Shown piece by piece: positions 44,335 through 53,174 of a DNA stretch of 64,000 nucleotides. Made by a program: the position numbers and the translations under genes. The DNA is from Kitasatospora sp044457565 (GTDB lineage Bacteria > Actinomycetota > Actinomycetes > Streptomycetales > Streptomycetaceae). The stretch is from positions 124,001 through 188,000 of the forward strand of contig NZ_JBITGZ010000001.1 in the NCBI RefSeq assembly GCF_044457565.1, given 5' to 3'. Each line of letters begins with the position of its first letter. Positions within the stretch are counted from its first letter, which is position 1. Below the pieces are notes generated by a model. That model saw only the letters and a program-made list of their open reading frames with translations, did not search any database and was not told the origin of the DNA.

Positions 44335-45932
44335 GGTGCGACGTCCTGGGTTCGGGGTTGGATGAGGATGCGGCCGACGGTGACGGCGTAGAACAGGCCG
44401 GACGAGAGCACCAGCGCGAAGTCCGGCGGGTGCAGGGTGAACATCCGGTACACCGCGGCGAAGACCCAGAGCAGCGCGGTGCCGCCGCCCCAGACGACGA
44501 CCCCGATCCAGAACCGGCGCTGCTTGTTGCGCGCGCTGCTCGACCCGGTCGGCTGCCAGGTCTGCTGCCTGCCTCGCAGCAGGTCCCAGACGGCGAAGAA
44601 GTGCGCCCAGCCGTACATCATCCGCCCGGCCCACGCCTCCAGGCGGTACGGCGCCCGGTGCCAGAGCGGGAAGATGACGGTCGCGTAGAGGATGCTGGGC
44701 ACCACCAGGACGAGGTGCTTGACCTGGAGCAGGTCCGGCTCGGCCAGCAGCAGCATGATCGGCAGCACCGGCAGCGCGAAGGTCATCAGCGCGGTGTGGA
44801 CGTAGTAGAGGAAGCCGGAGACGTAGCAGAGCCTGGTCACGAACGGCAGCTTCGCCTGCCAGAACTTCTTGCTGGTCAGCAGCGACATCGAGCCCATGCA
44901 CCAGCGGTACTGCTGGTTCTGGAAGGCCGCGGCGGTGTCCGGGCAGACACCCGTGGAGAGCGCGACCGGCACGTACTGCAGGTTCCAGCCGAGCGAGCGC
45001 AGGTCGAAGCCGGTGTGCACGTCCTCGGAGTGCGCGATCAGCGTGGTGCCGCCGTTCTCCTCCAGCGCCGCGCGCCGGTAGACCGCGCAGCTGCCGACAC
45101 AGATCGCCCCGTCGTTGCGCTGCCGGGCGACCTGGACCGAGCGGTAGAACAGCTCCTGGATGGCGCCCGCGCCACGCTCGATCCAGTTCTGCGAGTCCAG
45201 CACCCGGAAGAACTGCGGGGACTGCACGATGCCCAGCTTCGGGTCCTGCTCCAGGTACGGCAGTACCTCGTCCAGCAGGTCGTGGCGTGGTGCGAAGTCT
45301 GCGTCCAGGATCAGGATGTATGAACCGTCGGAGCGGCTGAATCCGTAGTGAAGATTGCCGGCCTTCTTGAACCACCCGCGGTTCTCCCGTACGCCGTAGC
45401 GAAAGCCGAAGTCCCCGGCCATCGCTTCGACCTCGGGAGAGGCCGCGTCGTCCAGGACGTACGGCATGACCAGGCCCGGATAGTGCTCGGTCAGCCTGCG
45501 CACATGCGTCCAGGTGTTGTGCAGGACCTCGATCGGCTCACCGCAGACGGGCAGGAAGACGTCCACGGTCGGGTAGCGGCCGGGCTGCCACTGCCGCACG
45601 AGCCGGCGGTGCGCCTTGACGTCGAAGTTGGGCGTGAAGCTGTTCACCCGAAGTGAGACGAGGTAGTAGATCACGGTGAAGAGCAGGAACGGCAGGCAGG
45701 CCCAGAACCAGGGGGACGCGCGGTACAGCTGGATCTGACTGACGACCAGGCATCCGAAGCTGACGACCGAGCAGAGGGTCAGGATCCACTGACGGCGGAT
45801 CGTGTAGCTGTACTTCTCCTGGGCGTTGGGCGGAGCCGGCAGCAGCAGGGTGTGGGTGTCCTCGACCGGGTTGCTGCGCCGCCGCCCCGCCGCCCTGCGC
45901 CGTCGGCCGGTGGCACTGGTGGCAGCGCTCAC
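44331..45932 (-). CDS. Cellulose-synthase-like processive glycosyltransferase family 2 (gene 1 of operon)
   Basis: 533 residues. Two spans at about 47-90, then a GT2 domain: VLDDAAS, LILDADF, HSEDVHTGFDL and the processive-enzyme signature QNQQYRWCMG, then four more spans. D,D,D and Q(Q/R)XRW are all present, so it should be an active polymerase that extends and exports a beta-linked glucan or related chain. No PilZ domain is seen, so direct c-di-GMP control as in BcsA is unlikely. GTG 45932 has AGGAGG ahead. It lacks the GlxA copper oxidase partner found beside CslA in Streptomyces. Confidence 0.9.
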   Translation of the reverse strand: MSAATSATGRRRRAAGRRRSNPVEDTHTLLLPAPPNAQEKYSYTIRRQWILTLCSVVSFGCLVVSQIQLYRASPWFWACLPFLLFTVIYYLVSLRVNSFTPNFDVKAHRRLVRQWQPGRYPTVDVFLPVCGEPIEVLHNTWTHVRRLTEHYPGLVMPYVLDDAASPEVEAMAGDFGFRYGVRENRGWFKKAGNLHYGFSRSDGSYILILDADFAPRHDLLDEVLPYLEQDPKLGIVQSPQFFRVLDSQNWIERGAGAIQELFYRSVQVARQRNDGAICVGSCAVYRRAALEENGGTTLIAHSEDVHTGFDLRSLGWNLQYVPVALSTGVCPDTAAAFQNQQYRWCMGSMSLLTSKKFWQAKLPFVTRLCYVSGFLYYVHTALMTFALPVLPIMLLLAEPDLLQVKHLVLVVPSILYATVIFPLWHRAPYRLEAWAGRMMYGWAHFFAVWDLLRGRQQTWQPTGSSSARNKQRRFWIGVVVWGGGTALLWVFAAVYRMFTLHPPDFALVLSSGLFYAVTVGRILIQPRTQDVAP

Positions 45933-46128
45933 GGCGCGGCACCTCCTGAATGGGGTCGTTCACGGCCTTCAGGGGTGAACTGGCAAGCCAGAGCCGCCCC
46001 CGGGTCGGCCATCTTATCGGACGCTTACTTGCGCGCTGAGGCGCCTGGAAGCCGGACCGGGCAGGCCCGGGGCCGGGCGGGCCGACGGCCCGGCAGGACC
46101 GCCACCGCCCACCCCGGATGACACCGGC

Positions 46129-47199
46129 TCAGTGTCCGGCGCCGGTGCCCTTCGCCCTCGACAGCAGGGCGTCCTTGGCGTAGTCGGAGAGCGCGGGCGC
46201 GGCCGCCGCCGCCAGCGGGTCCGCCAGGCCCGCGCCCTGCTTGAGCGTGCCGGCCACCGTGAAGTAGCCGTACCGCCCGACGTAGCCGTGCGTCTCCGAA
46301 CAGCCGGACTCGGTGCAGAACGGGCCCACGCCCTGACCGGGCAGGCCCTGGATGGCACCGATGTGCTTGGCGAGGGCCACGTCGGCGGTCGCCTTGTTGT
46401 CGAAGACGGCGATCCCGATGGTGACGGCGCTGTCGCCCGAGACGTACGTCGCCCGGACGAGTGAGCGGCAGGCCTCGTCGCTGATCGCCTTGCCCAGACC
46501 GCCGGTGGTGGCCTTGGAGCACGGCGTGGTGATGCCGGTGCCCTTGCGGGTCCAGACCTTCCCGTCGATGGTGCGGGTCTGGTCCGCGAAGAGCACCGCG
46601 GGGTCGACCGGCGCCTTGTCGGTGCCGGCGTCCGAGATGAACGTCACCGGGTCGGCGGACGGCGTGCCCGGGCTGCTGGCCGCGGTGGTCGGCTTGGTGT
46701 CGCCGCCCTTGTCGCCCTTGTCGGTCATCATCAGGCCGGCCGCCACCCCGCCGCCGACCAGCACCAGAGCCAGCGCCGTGGCGCCGATCCAGAGCTTGCG
46801 GCGCTTACGGGACTCGCTCTCGTGCCGGTCCGCCAGCGCGGCCCAGTCCGGCTCGCCCAGCGCCGGCGCGGGCGGGCCCGGCTGCCACTGCTGCGGCTGC
46901 GGCTGGACGGGCTGCGGCACCGTCGGCGGGATCTGCTGCTGCGGCGGGACCTGCTGCCCCGGCGCCGTCTGCCCGTACGGCACCGGCGGCGGCCCGAAGC
47001 CCCCGACCGGCGGCGGCGCAGGCTGCTGACCGCCCTGCCCGGCCACCGGAGGGGCGGGCTGCGGCGCCTGGGGTACGGGAGGCTGCCCCTGCGGCGGCTG
47101 ACCCTGCGGCAGCGGCCCCGCCGCCCCCGGCTGCTGACCCTGCACCGGCTGTGCGGGCTGACGCGTCCACTCGGCCGGTACGCCCGTTCCCTCGCTCAT
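46129..47199 (-). CDS. Pro-rich membrane-anchored protein with external domain, function unknown
   Basis: 356 residues. A 130-residue Pro/Gln-rich cytoplasmic part is followed by one membrane span at about 133-157 (basic residues before it) and an external domain with five cysteines, four of them in two close sets (TPCSKA, EACRSL and FCTESGCSETHGY). The layout recalls proteins that sit beside membrane kinases, but no catalytic motif is seen. ATG 47199 has no clear ribosome site; an upstream in-frame start would add unlikely residues. It is divergent from the nrdAB riboswitch. Confidence 0.75.
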   Translation of the reverse strand: MSEGTGVPAEWTRQPAQPVQGQQPGAAGPLPQGQPPQGQPPVPQAPQPAPPVAGQGGQQPAPPPVGGFGPPPVPYGQTAPGQQVPPQQQIPPTVPQPVQPQPQQWQPGPPAPALGEPDWAALADRHESESRKRRKLWIGATALALVLVGGGVAAGLMMTDKGDKGGDTKPTTAASSPGTPSADPVTFISDAGTDKAPVDPAVLFADQTRTIDGKVWTRKGTGITTPCSKATTGGLGKAISDEACRSLVRATYVSGDSAVTIGIAVFDNKATADVALAKHIGAIQGLPGQGVGPFCTESGCSETHGYVGRYGYFTVAGTLKQGAGLADPLAAAAAPALSDYAKDALLSRAKGTGAGH

Positions 47200-47331
47200 G
47201 AGGCGAGATCGTATGGCATGCCCATCGGGAGCGGCCCAACCGGTAACCAATCCGTTCCCAAATCCGGACCCGCCGGGGCCGCCGGGCCCGCGCCCCCACA
47301 CCGCCGGTTATCACCCCGACACGCCACGCTG

Positions 47332-47376
47332 CACAACATGTGGGTGCAACATCGGGGTGGCACCACTAGATGTATG
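47332..47376 (+). promoter_or_regulatory. Possible NrdR boxes and promoter of nrdAB
   Basis: CACAACATGTGGG (47332-47344) and CCACTAGATGTATG (47363-47376) resemble the paired NrdR boxes of ribonucleotide reductase promoters, spaced about 31 bases apart. They lie directly before the riboswitch. Resemblance only; by eye. Confidence 0.45.
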
Positions 47377-47377
47377 C

Positions 47378-47510
47378 TCACTCCTGCTGTCGAACGCAGG
47401 GGAACCCGGTGGGAGTCCGGGACTGCCCCGCAGCGGTGTGCGGGGGGCCGATGCCGTCCCCGCGAGTCCGAATACCTGCCGACGGCGTGCCACACGGCTT
47501 CCCCGCAGAG
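47378..47510 (+). ncRNA. Cobalamin riboswitch
   Basis: The B12-box core is present: GGGAACCCGGTGGGAGTCCGG, followed by GACTGCCCCGCAGCGGT, and after an extra loop the 3' element GTCCGAATACCTGCC at about 47466-47480. It starts near 47380 and the expression platform reaches towards 47640. Established: class Ia nrdABS in S. coelicolor is repressed by cobalamin through such a riboswitch, while the B12-dependent class II enzyme takes over. Its position before nrdA is the same here. Confidence 0.93.
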
Positions 47511-47666
47511 GCCTTGAAGCACGGAAACACTTCCGGACCTCGCGGGCGGGCCGGGGGATGACACCGTTGCGCGACGCCTCCCGGCGTACGCGCCGTGCTC
47601 CCCTGCCCGCACCGGTCCGGTGATCTTGAGTCGTCCGCCGCCCGATCGCCGCCAGGAGAGAGCGCC

Positions 47667-50093
47667 TTGACCATCGCTGCCTCAGTCGCCCTGCCCAACC
47701 AGGGCACCAGCACCGCCCCCGCCGACCGGCCCGACCCCGGTGCGGCGCTCCTCCGGCTGCTCACCGACCGCAGCGTCGACCTCCCCGAGGTCGACCCCGG
47801 CCACGTCGCCGCCGCCGCACTGCGCGGCCGGCACGCCGGCTCCGACTTCGCCGAGCTGCGCGGACTCGCCGTGGAGGCCGCGGCCTCGATGATCGCCGAG
47901 GACCCGCAGTACTCCAAGCTGGCCGCCCGCCTGCTCGCACTGGAGATCTCGGACGAGGCGATCGGCCAGGGCGCGGTGTCCTTCGCCGCCTCGATCGCGG
48001 TCGGCCACGCCGAGGGCCTGATCGGCGACACCACCGCCGCGTTCGTCGCCAAGCACGCCGACGCCCTGGACGCGCTGATCGACCAGCGCGGCGACGACCG
48101 CTTCGAGTACTTCGGCCTGCGCACCGTGCAGTCCCGCTACCTGCTGCGCCACCCGATCACCCGCAAGGTCATCGAGACCCCGCAGCACTTCCTGCTCCGC
48201 GTCGCAGCCGGCCTGGCGGTCGGCGACAACGAGCAGTCGGTGCGCGAGGTGGCCGAGCTGTACGCGCTGATGAGCGCGCTCTCCTACCTGCCGTCCTCGC
48301 CGACGCTCTTCAACTCGGGCACCAAGCACCCGCAGATGTCCAGCTGCTACCTGCTGGACTCCCCGCTGGACAACCTGGACTCGATCTACTCGCGCTACGC
48401 GCAGATCGCCCGGCTCTCCAAGCACGCCGGCGGCATCGGCCTGTCCTACTCGCGCATCCGCTCGCGCGGCTCGCTGATCCGCGGCACCAACGGCAAGTCC
48501 AACGGCATCGTGCCGTTCCTGCGCACCCTGGACTCCTCGGTCGCCGCCGTCAACCAGGGCGGCCGGCGCAAGGGCGCGGCCTGCGTCTACCTGGAGACCT
48601 GGCACGCGGACGTCGAGGAGTTCCTGGAGCTGCGCGACAACACCGGTGAGGAGGCGCGGCGTACCCACAACCTGAACCTCGCGCACTGGATCCCGGACGA
48701 GTTCATGCGCCGCGTCAACGCGGGCACCGACTGGTCGCTGTTCTCCCCCGCCGACGTGCCCGAGCTGGTCGACCTGTGGGGCGCCGACTTCGACGCCGCG
48801 TACCTGAAGGCCGAGGCCGAGGGCAAGGCCGTGCGCACCATCCCCGCGCAGACCCTGTACGCCCGGATGATGCGCACCCTGGCGCAGACCGGCAACGGCT
48901 GGATGACCTTCAAGGACGCCTCCAACCGCGCCGCCAACCAGACCGCCGTCCCCGGCCGGACCGTCCACTCCTCCAACCTCTGCACGGAGATCCTGGAGGT
49001 CACGGACGACTCCGAGACCGCGGTCTGCAACCTCGGCTCGGTGAACCTGGGCGCCCACGTGGCCCCCGGCGCCACCCCCGCCGACCTGCTGGGCGCGATG
49101 GACTGGGACCGGCTGGACGCCACCGTGCGCACCGCCGTCACCTTCCTCGACCGCGTGGTGGACATCAACTTCTACCCGACCCCCGAGGCCGGCGCCTCCA
49201 ACTCGCGCTGGCGCCCGGTGGGCCTGGGCGTGATGGGCCTCCAGGACGTCTTCTTCAAGCTGCGGATCGACTTCGACTCCGCCGAGGCCAAGCAGCTCTC
49301 CACGCTGATCGCCGAGCGCATCATGCTGGTCGCCTACGAGCGCTCCAGCGAGCTGGCCGAGCGCCTGGGCCGCCACGAGGCGTACGAGGAGACCCGCGCC
49401 GCCCGCGGCCAGCTGCACATCGACCACTTCGAGACGGCCCCGCAGTGGACCGAGCGCTGGGACGCGCTGCGCGCGCGGATCGCCGAGACCGGCCTGCGCA
49501 ACTCGCTGCTGCTCGCCATCGCCCCGACCGCGACCATCGCCTCGATCGCCGGCGTGTACGAGTGCATCGAGCCGCAGGTGTCCAACCTGTTCAAGCGCGA
49601 GACCCTCTCCGGCGAGTTCCTCCAGGTCAACCCGTACCTGGTGCGCGAGCTCAAGGAGCTGGGCGTCTGGGACCAGCAGACCCGGGACGCGCTGCGCGAG
49701 GCCAACGGCTCCGTCCAGGAGCTGGGCTGGCTGCCCGGCGAGGTCCGCTCGCTCTACCGCACCGCGTGGGAGCTGCCGCAGCGTGCCCTGATCGACCTGG
49801 CCGCCGCCCGGCAGCCGTACATCGACCAGAGCCAGTCGCTGAACCTCTTCATGGCCGCGCCGACCATCGGCAAGCTCAGCTCGATGTACGCCTACGCCTG
49901 GAAGGTCGGCCTGAAGACCACCTACTACCTGCGTTCGCGCCCGGCCACCCGGATCGCCCAGGCCGCCTCCGGTGCCGCCCGTACGGCCGCCCCGGCGCCC
50001 GTGCCGGTGGCCACCCCGACCCTCACCCCGGAGCAGGAAGCCGCGCTCGCCTGCTCCCTGGAGAACCCCGAGTCCTGCGAGGCCTGCCAGTGA
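47667..50093 (+). CDS. nrdA: Ribonucleoside-diphosphate reductase class Ia, alpha subunit
   Basis: 808 residues. The catalytic barrel has SSCYLL near 224 (first redox Cys), NLCTEILEV near 437 (thiyl Cys and Glu) and CNLGSVNLG. The C-terminus ends ESCEACQ, the CxxC pair that hands electrons from thioredoxin. A canonical N-terminal ATP cone motif was not recognised; the first 100 residues are diverged. The TTG start at 47667 was chosen with CAGGAGAG 7 bases upstream; GTG starts upstream fall in the riboswitch platform. nrdB overlaps by four bases. Strong family and context support. Confidence 0.94.
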   Translation: MTIAASVALPNQGTSTAPADRPDPGAALLRLLTDRSVDLPEVDPGHVAAAALRGRHAGSDFAELRGLAVEAAASMIAEDPQYSKLAARLLALEISDEAIGQGAVSFAASIAVGHAEGLIGDTTAAFVAKHADALDALIDQRGDDRFEYFGLRTVQSRYLLRHPITRKVIETPQHFLLRVAAGLAVGDNEQSVREVAELYALMSALSYLPSSPTLFNSGTKHPQMSSCYLLDSPLDNLDSIYSRYAQIARLSKHAGGIGLSYSRIRSRGSLIRGTNGKSNGIVPFLRTLDSSVAAVNQGGRRKGAACVYLETWHADVEEFLELRDNTGEEARRTHNLNLAHWIPDEFMRRVNAGTDWSLFSPADVPELVDLWGADFDAAYLKAEAEGKAVRTIPAQTLYARMMRTLAQTGNGWMTFKDASNRAANQTAVPGRTVHSSNLCTEILEVTDDSETAVCNLGSVNLGAHVAPGATPADLLGAMDWDRLDATVRTAVTFLDRVVDINFYPTPEAGASNSRWRPVGLGVMGLQDVFFKLRIDFDSAEAKQLSTLIAERIMLVAYERSSELAERLGRHEAYEETRAARGQLHIDHFETAPQWTERWDALRARIAETGLRNSLLLAIAPTATIASIAGVYECIEPQVSNLFKRETLSGEFLQVNPYLVRELKELGVWDQQTRDALREANGSVQELGWLPGEVRSLYRTAWELPQRALIDLAAARQPYIDQSQSLNLFMAAPTIGKLSSMYAYAWKVGLKTTYYLRSRPATRIAQAASGAARTAAPAPVPVATPTLTPEQEAALACSLENPESCEACQ

Positions 50094-51109
50094 GTTCCGA
50101 AGACCGTCAGAAGATGCTGCTCGACCCCGGCTTCGAGCTGACGCTGCGTCCGATGCGCTACCCGTCGTTCTACGACCGGTACCGGGACGCGATCAAGAAC
50201 ACCTGGACCGTCGAGGAGGTGGACCTGCACTCCGACGTCGCCGACCTCGCCAAGCTCAGCGAGGGCGAGCGGCACATGATCGGCCGGCTGGTCGCCTTCT
50301 TCGCCACCGGTGACTCGATCGTCGCCAACAACGTGGTGCTGAGCCTCTACAAGCACATCAACTCCCCCGAGGCCCGGCTCTACCTGTCCCGGCAGCTGTT
50401 CGAGGAGGCCGTGCACGTCCAGTTCTACCTGACGCTGCTCGACACCTACCTGCCCGACCCGGACGACCGCGCGGCGGCCTTCGACGCGGTGGAGAACATC
50501 CCCTCCATCCACCAGAAGGCGCAGTTCTGCTTCAAGTACATGAACGCGGTCGACCACCTGGACTCGCTGCAGACCAAGGAGGACCGCCGCGCGTTCCTCC
50601 TCAACCTGATCTGCTTCGCGGCCTGCGTCGAGGGCCTGTTCTTCTACGGCGCCTTCGCGTACGTGTACTGGTTCCGCTCCCGCGGTCTGCTGCACGGCCT
50701 GGCCACCGGCACCAACTGGGTGTTCCGCGACGAGTCGATGCACATGGACTTCGCGTTCTCCGTGGTGGACACCGTCCGCGAGGAGGAGCCCGACCTCTTC
50801 GACGACGAGATGGCCAAGCAGGTCACCGCGATGCTGGAGGAGGCCGTCGAGGCCGAGCTCCAGTTCGCCCGTGACCTGTGCGGCGAGGGCCTGCCCGGGA
50901 TGAACACCGAGTCGATGCGGGAGTACCTGCAGGCCGTCGCCGACCAGCGCCTGGCCCGGCTCGGGATGCCGATCCGCTACGGCTCCAGCAACCCGTTCGG
51001 GTTCATGGAGCTGCAGAACGTGCAGGAGCTGACCAACTTCTTCGAGCGCCGGGTCTCGGCGTACCAGGTCGCGGTCGAGGGCACGGTCGCCTTCGACGAC
51101 GACTTCTAG
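50090..51109 (+). CDS. nrdB: Ribonucleoside-diphosphate reductase class Ia, beta subunit
   Basis: 339 residues. The diiron ligands are recognisable: Asp75 (ATGDSIVANN), Glu106/His109 (EEAVHVQFY), a Glu in CVEGLFFYG, and Glu/His in RDESMHMDF. Tyr113 lies four residues after His109, the place of the radical tyrosine, so this is a true tyrosyl-radical enzyme, not the class Ic form. GTG 50090 overlaps the nrdA stop. In S. coelicolor a third gene, the AraC-like nrdS, follows; here a terminator follows instead. Confidence 0.95.
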   Translation: MSSEDRQKMLLDPGFELTLRPMRYPSFYDRYRDAIKNTWTVEEVDLHSDVADLAKLSEGERHMIGRLVAFFATGDSIVANNVVLSLYKHINSPEARLYLSRQLFEEAVHVQFYLTLLDTYLPDPDDRAAAFDAVENIPSIHQKAQFCFKYMNAVDHLDSLQTKEDRRAFLLNLICFAACVEGLFFYGAFAYVYWFRSRGLLHGLATGTNWVFRDESMHMDFAFSVVDTVREEEPDLFDDEMAKQVTAMLEEAVEAELQFARDLCGEGLPGMNTESMREYLQAVADQRLARLGMPIRYGSSNPFGFMELQNVQELTNFFERRVSAYQVAVEGTVAFDDDF

Positions 51110-51153
51110 ACCCGACCCGCTCCGGACCCGGCGCCTTCGGGACCGGATGTGCC

Positions 51154-51188
51154 AAGGGCCCGGCACCGCGATGCGGTGCCGGGCCCTT
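51154..51188. terminator. Terminator between nrdB and the convergent deformylase
   Basis: A perfect 16-bp stem (51154-51169 with 51173-51188) and loop GAT. It lies 45 bases after the nrdB stop and just before the minus-strand deformylase end, so it can serve both. Confidence 0.88.
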
Positions 51189-51202
51189 CGTCGTGCGGTG
51201 CG

Positions 51203-51847
51203 TCAGTCGTTGGGGACGGTCGCGTAGCGCGCGGTGCCCTCGGCCATCTGCCGCAGCGCGTCCTTGCGGTCGCGCTTGGAGAGCCGGTCGATGTACAGGT
51301 AGCCGTACAGGTGGTCGGTCTCGTGCTGGAGGCAGCGGGCGAAGAAGCCGGTGCCCTCGACCCGGATCGCGTTGCCGTCCTTGTCCTGGCCGGTCACCGC
51401 CGCGTAGTCGGGCCGGGCCAGCTCGGCGTACGCGGTCGGCACGGAGAGGCAGCCCTCGTTGCTGTCGTCCAGCACCCGGCGCCCGGCCGGGAGCTCCTCC
51501 AGAACCGGGTTGATCACATGGCCGATGTGGCGCACGCCGTCGTCGTCCGGGCAGTCGTAGACGAAGACCTTGGCGTCGACGCCGATCTGATTGGCCGCCA
51601 GGCCCACACCCTCGGCCGCGTACATCGACACGAACATGTCGTCGATCAGCGCGGCGAGGTCGGCGTCGAAGGAGGTGACGTCCTTGCACTCGTGGTGCAG
51701 AACGGGGTTGCCGACCACGGTGATCGGACGGGCCGTACCCCTGGAGAGGTCGGGCTCCTCACCGACCACCTTCAGCGGGGCCTGCGGGGTCTCGTCGTGC
51801 TCGTGGTCGTGCTCGTGGCCGTGGTCGTGGCCGTGCTGGTCCGCCAT
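51203..51847 (-). CDS. def: Peptide deformylase with His-rich N-terminal tail
   Basis: 214 residues. The three deformylase motifs are intact: GVGLAANQIG, EGCLSVP and QHETDHLYG (metal Cys and two His, catalytic Glu). It removes the formyl group from new proteins. The first 20 residues hold seven histidines in alternation with acidic residues (HGHDHGHEHDHEHD), which is not part of the core fold and could bind or store Zn, Ni or Fe. ATG 51847 sets this tail. Multiple deformylases are usual in streptomycetes. Confidence 0.94.
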   Translation of the reverse strand: MADQHGHDHGHEHDHEHDETPQAPLKVVGEEPDLSRGTARPITVVGNPVLHHECKDVTSFDADLAALIDDMFVSMYAAEGVGLAANQIGVDAKVFVYDCPDDDGVRHIGHVINPVLEELPAGRRVLDDSNEGCLSVPTAYAELARPDYAAVTGQDKDGNAIRVEGTGFFARCLQHETDHLYGYLYIDRLSKRDRKDALRQMAEGTARYATVPND

Positions 51848-51952
51848 CGCTGCTTCCGCTTCCGTGGGTCTACCGAGGTATACCGATCAAGGGTACGGCC
51901 CCGGCGAGGCCGCCGATCCTTACTCTCGGGGGCCGGGCCCGCGGCGCTCCCG

Positions 51953-52942
51953 CTAGCAGACCTCTTCGAGGTCCCGGTAGGCGCGGGTGCCCGGGCTCGC
52001 GATCACCCAGCGCTCCAGCAGTCCGCGCACCAGCGCGGCCGGAGCGGCGATCCCGCACTCCCGCTCGGTCAGCCAGGACATCCCTCCGGCGCCCTGGCTG
52101 AGGTGGCTCAGGTGGCCCGGGTGGGCGGCGTCACCGTCGTCGTGCGGATCGTGGTGGGCGGTGTGGCCGTCGTCGGCCGCCATCCGGCTCTCCGAGCAGG
52201 CGCGGCACAGCAGCCGCACGGAGGACGTCCAGTCCTCGGCCGCGTAGCCGGCGTCCGCCACCAGCCGCTCCAGCGCGTCCCGGTCCCCCGCCGTGGCGGC
52301 CTGGAGCAGCACCACGTAGGTCGGCACCGGGGACGGCGCCCACAGCTCGATCTCGTCGAAGACGGGGTAGGCCACGCCGTCCGCGACCCGCTCGCCGTGC
52401 GGGGCGCCGTCGTGCAGCACCACCTCCCCCCAGCGCCGGCCGGAGGAGGGCAGCGGGATGGACAGCACCTCGATCCGGGCCGGGTCCAGCCGGCGGCCCC
52501 ACACCACCTCGGACTCGCCCTCGGGGGAGAGCCGCACCGGGGTGGTGCCCAGGTCCAGGCTGACCGGGCCGTCAACCGGCCCGCCCGTACCGCCGGGCAG
52601 CCGCAGGCCGTACGCCTGCCAGGCGCGGCGGGCCAGCGGCCAGTCCTGCAACGCGGTGGCGGTGATGCCGAGGTTCCACCAGTCGGGGGCGCCGTGCTCG
52701 CGGTCGAGCAGCGCGACCGCTCTCAGGCCGGCGGCTCTGGCCTGCTCCCAGTCGCGGCGGAACTTGTGCAGCAGAGCCAGGTTGAACCAGGAGTCGGACA
52801 GCCACGGTTCCAGGTCCGCGGCCATCACGAGCAGCGCGCCGGCGTCCTCGTAGCGGCCGTCGCCGATCAGCGTGAAGGCCCGGTCGGTCGTCTGCCGCCA
52901 GGTGGCGGAGGGCCGGTGCCGTGTCCGGTGGAAGATCCTCAC
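51953..52942 (-). CDS. Tetratricopeptide-repeat-containing protein
   Basis: 329 residues. TPR-like helices lie at about 15-110 (AFTLIGDGRYEDAGALLVMAA, SWFNLALLHKFRRDWEQAR, WWNLGITATALQDWPLARRAW). The rest has beta-rich segments and a His/Asp-rich loop near 255-280. No enzyme motif. It is a streptomycete-type protein of unknown function, perhaps a binding scaffold. GTG 52942 begins MRIFHRTRHRP. It is separated from the HD-GYP pair by 230 bases without a gene. Confidence 0.8.
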   Translation of the reverse strand: MRIFHRTRHRPSATWRQTTDRAFTLIGDGRYEDAGALLVMAADLEPWLSDSWFNLALLHKFRRDWEQARAAGLRAVALLDREHGAPDWWNLGITATALQDWPLARRAWQAYGLRLPGGTGGPVDGPVSLDLGTTPVRLSPEGESEVVWGRRLDPARIEVLSIPLPSSGRRWGEVVLHDGAPHGERVADGVAYPVFDEIELWAPSPVPTYVVLLQAATAGDRDALERLVADAGYAAEDWTSSVRLLCRACSESRMAADDGHTAHHDPHDDGDAAHPGHLSHLSQGAGGMSWLTERECGIAAPAALVRGLLERWVIASPGTRAYRDLEEVC

Positions 52943-53174
52943 GTTCGTCCCTGCCGTTGTCGTCCGCTAAGTCCCGCACCGTCGTCCCGCAGTTGCAGGA
53001 ACGGTCCCGCACCGCAGCACCAGTCCCGCACCACAGGACCCGGACCGCAAGCCCTGCGCCTCACATCGTGCGCCTCACACCCCGCGGCGGCTGTCGGAGC
53101 CCCGGATCGGGTGTTCCACGCTACGACCGCATCCAACCACGGCCGCCACGGAGCGCGCTCCCCGCAGGCGGGGT

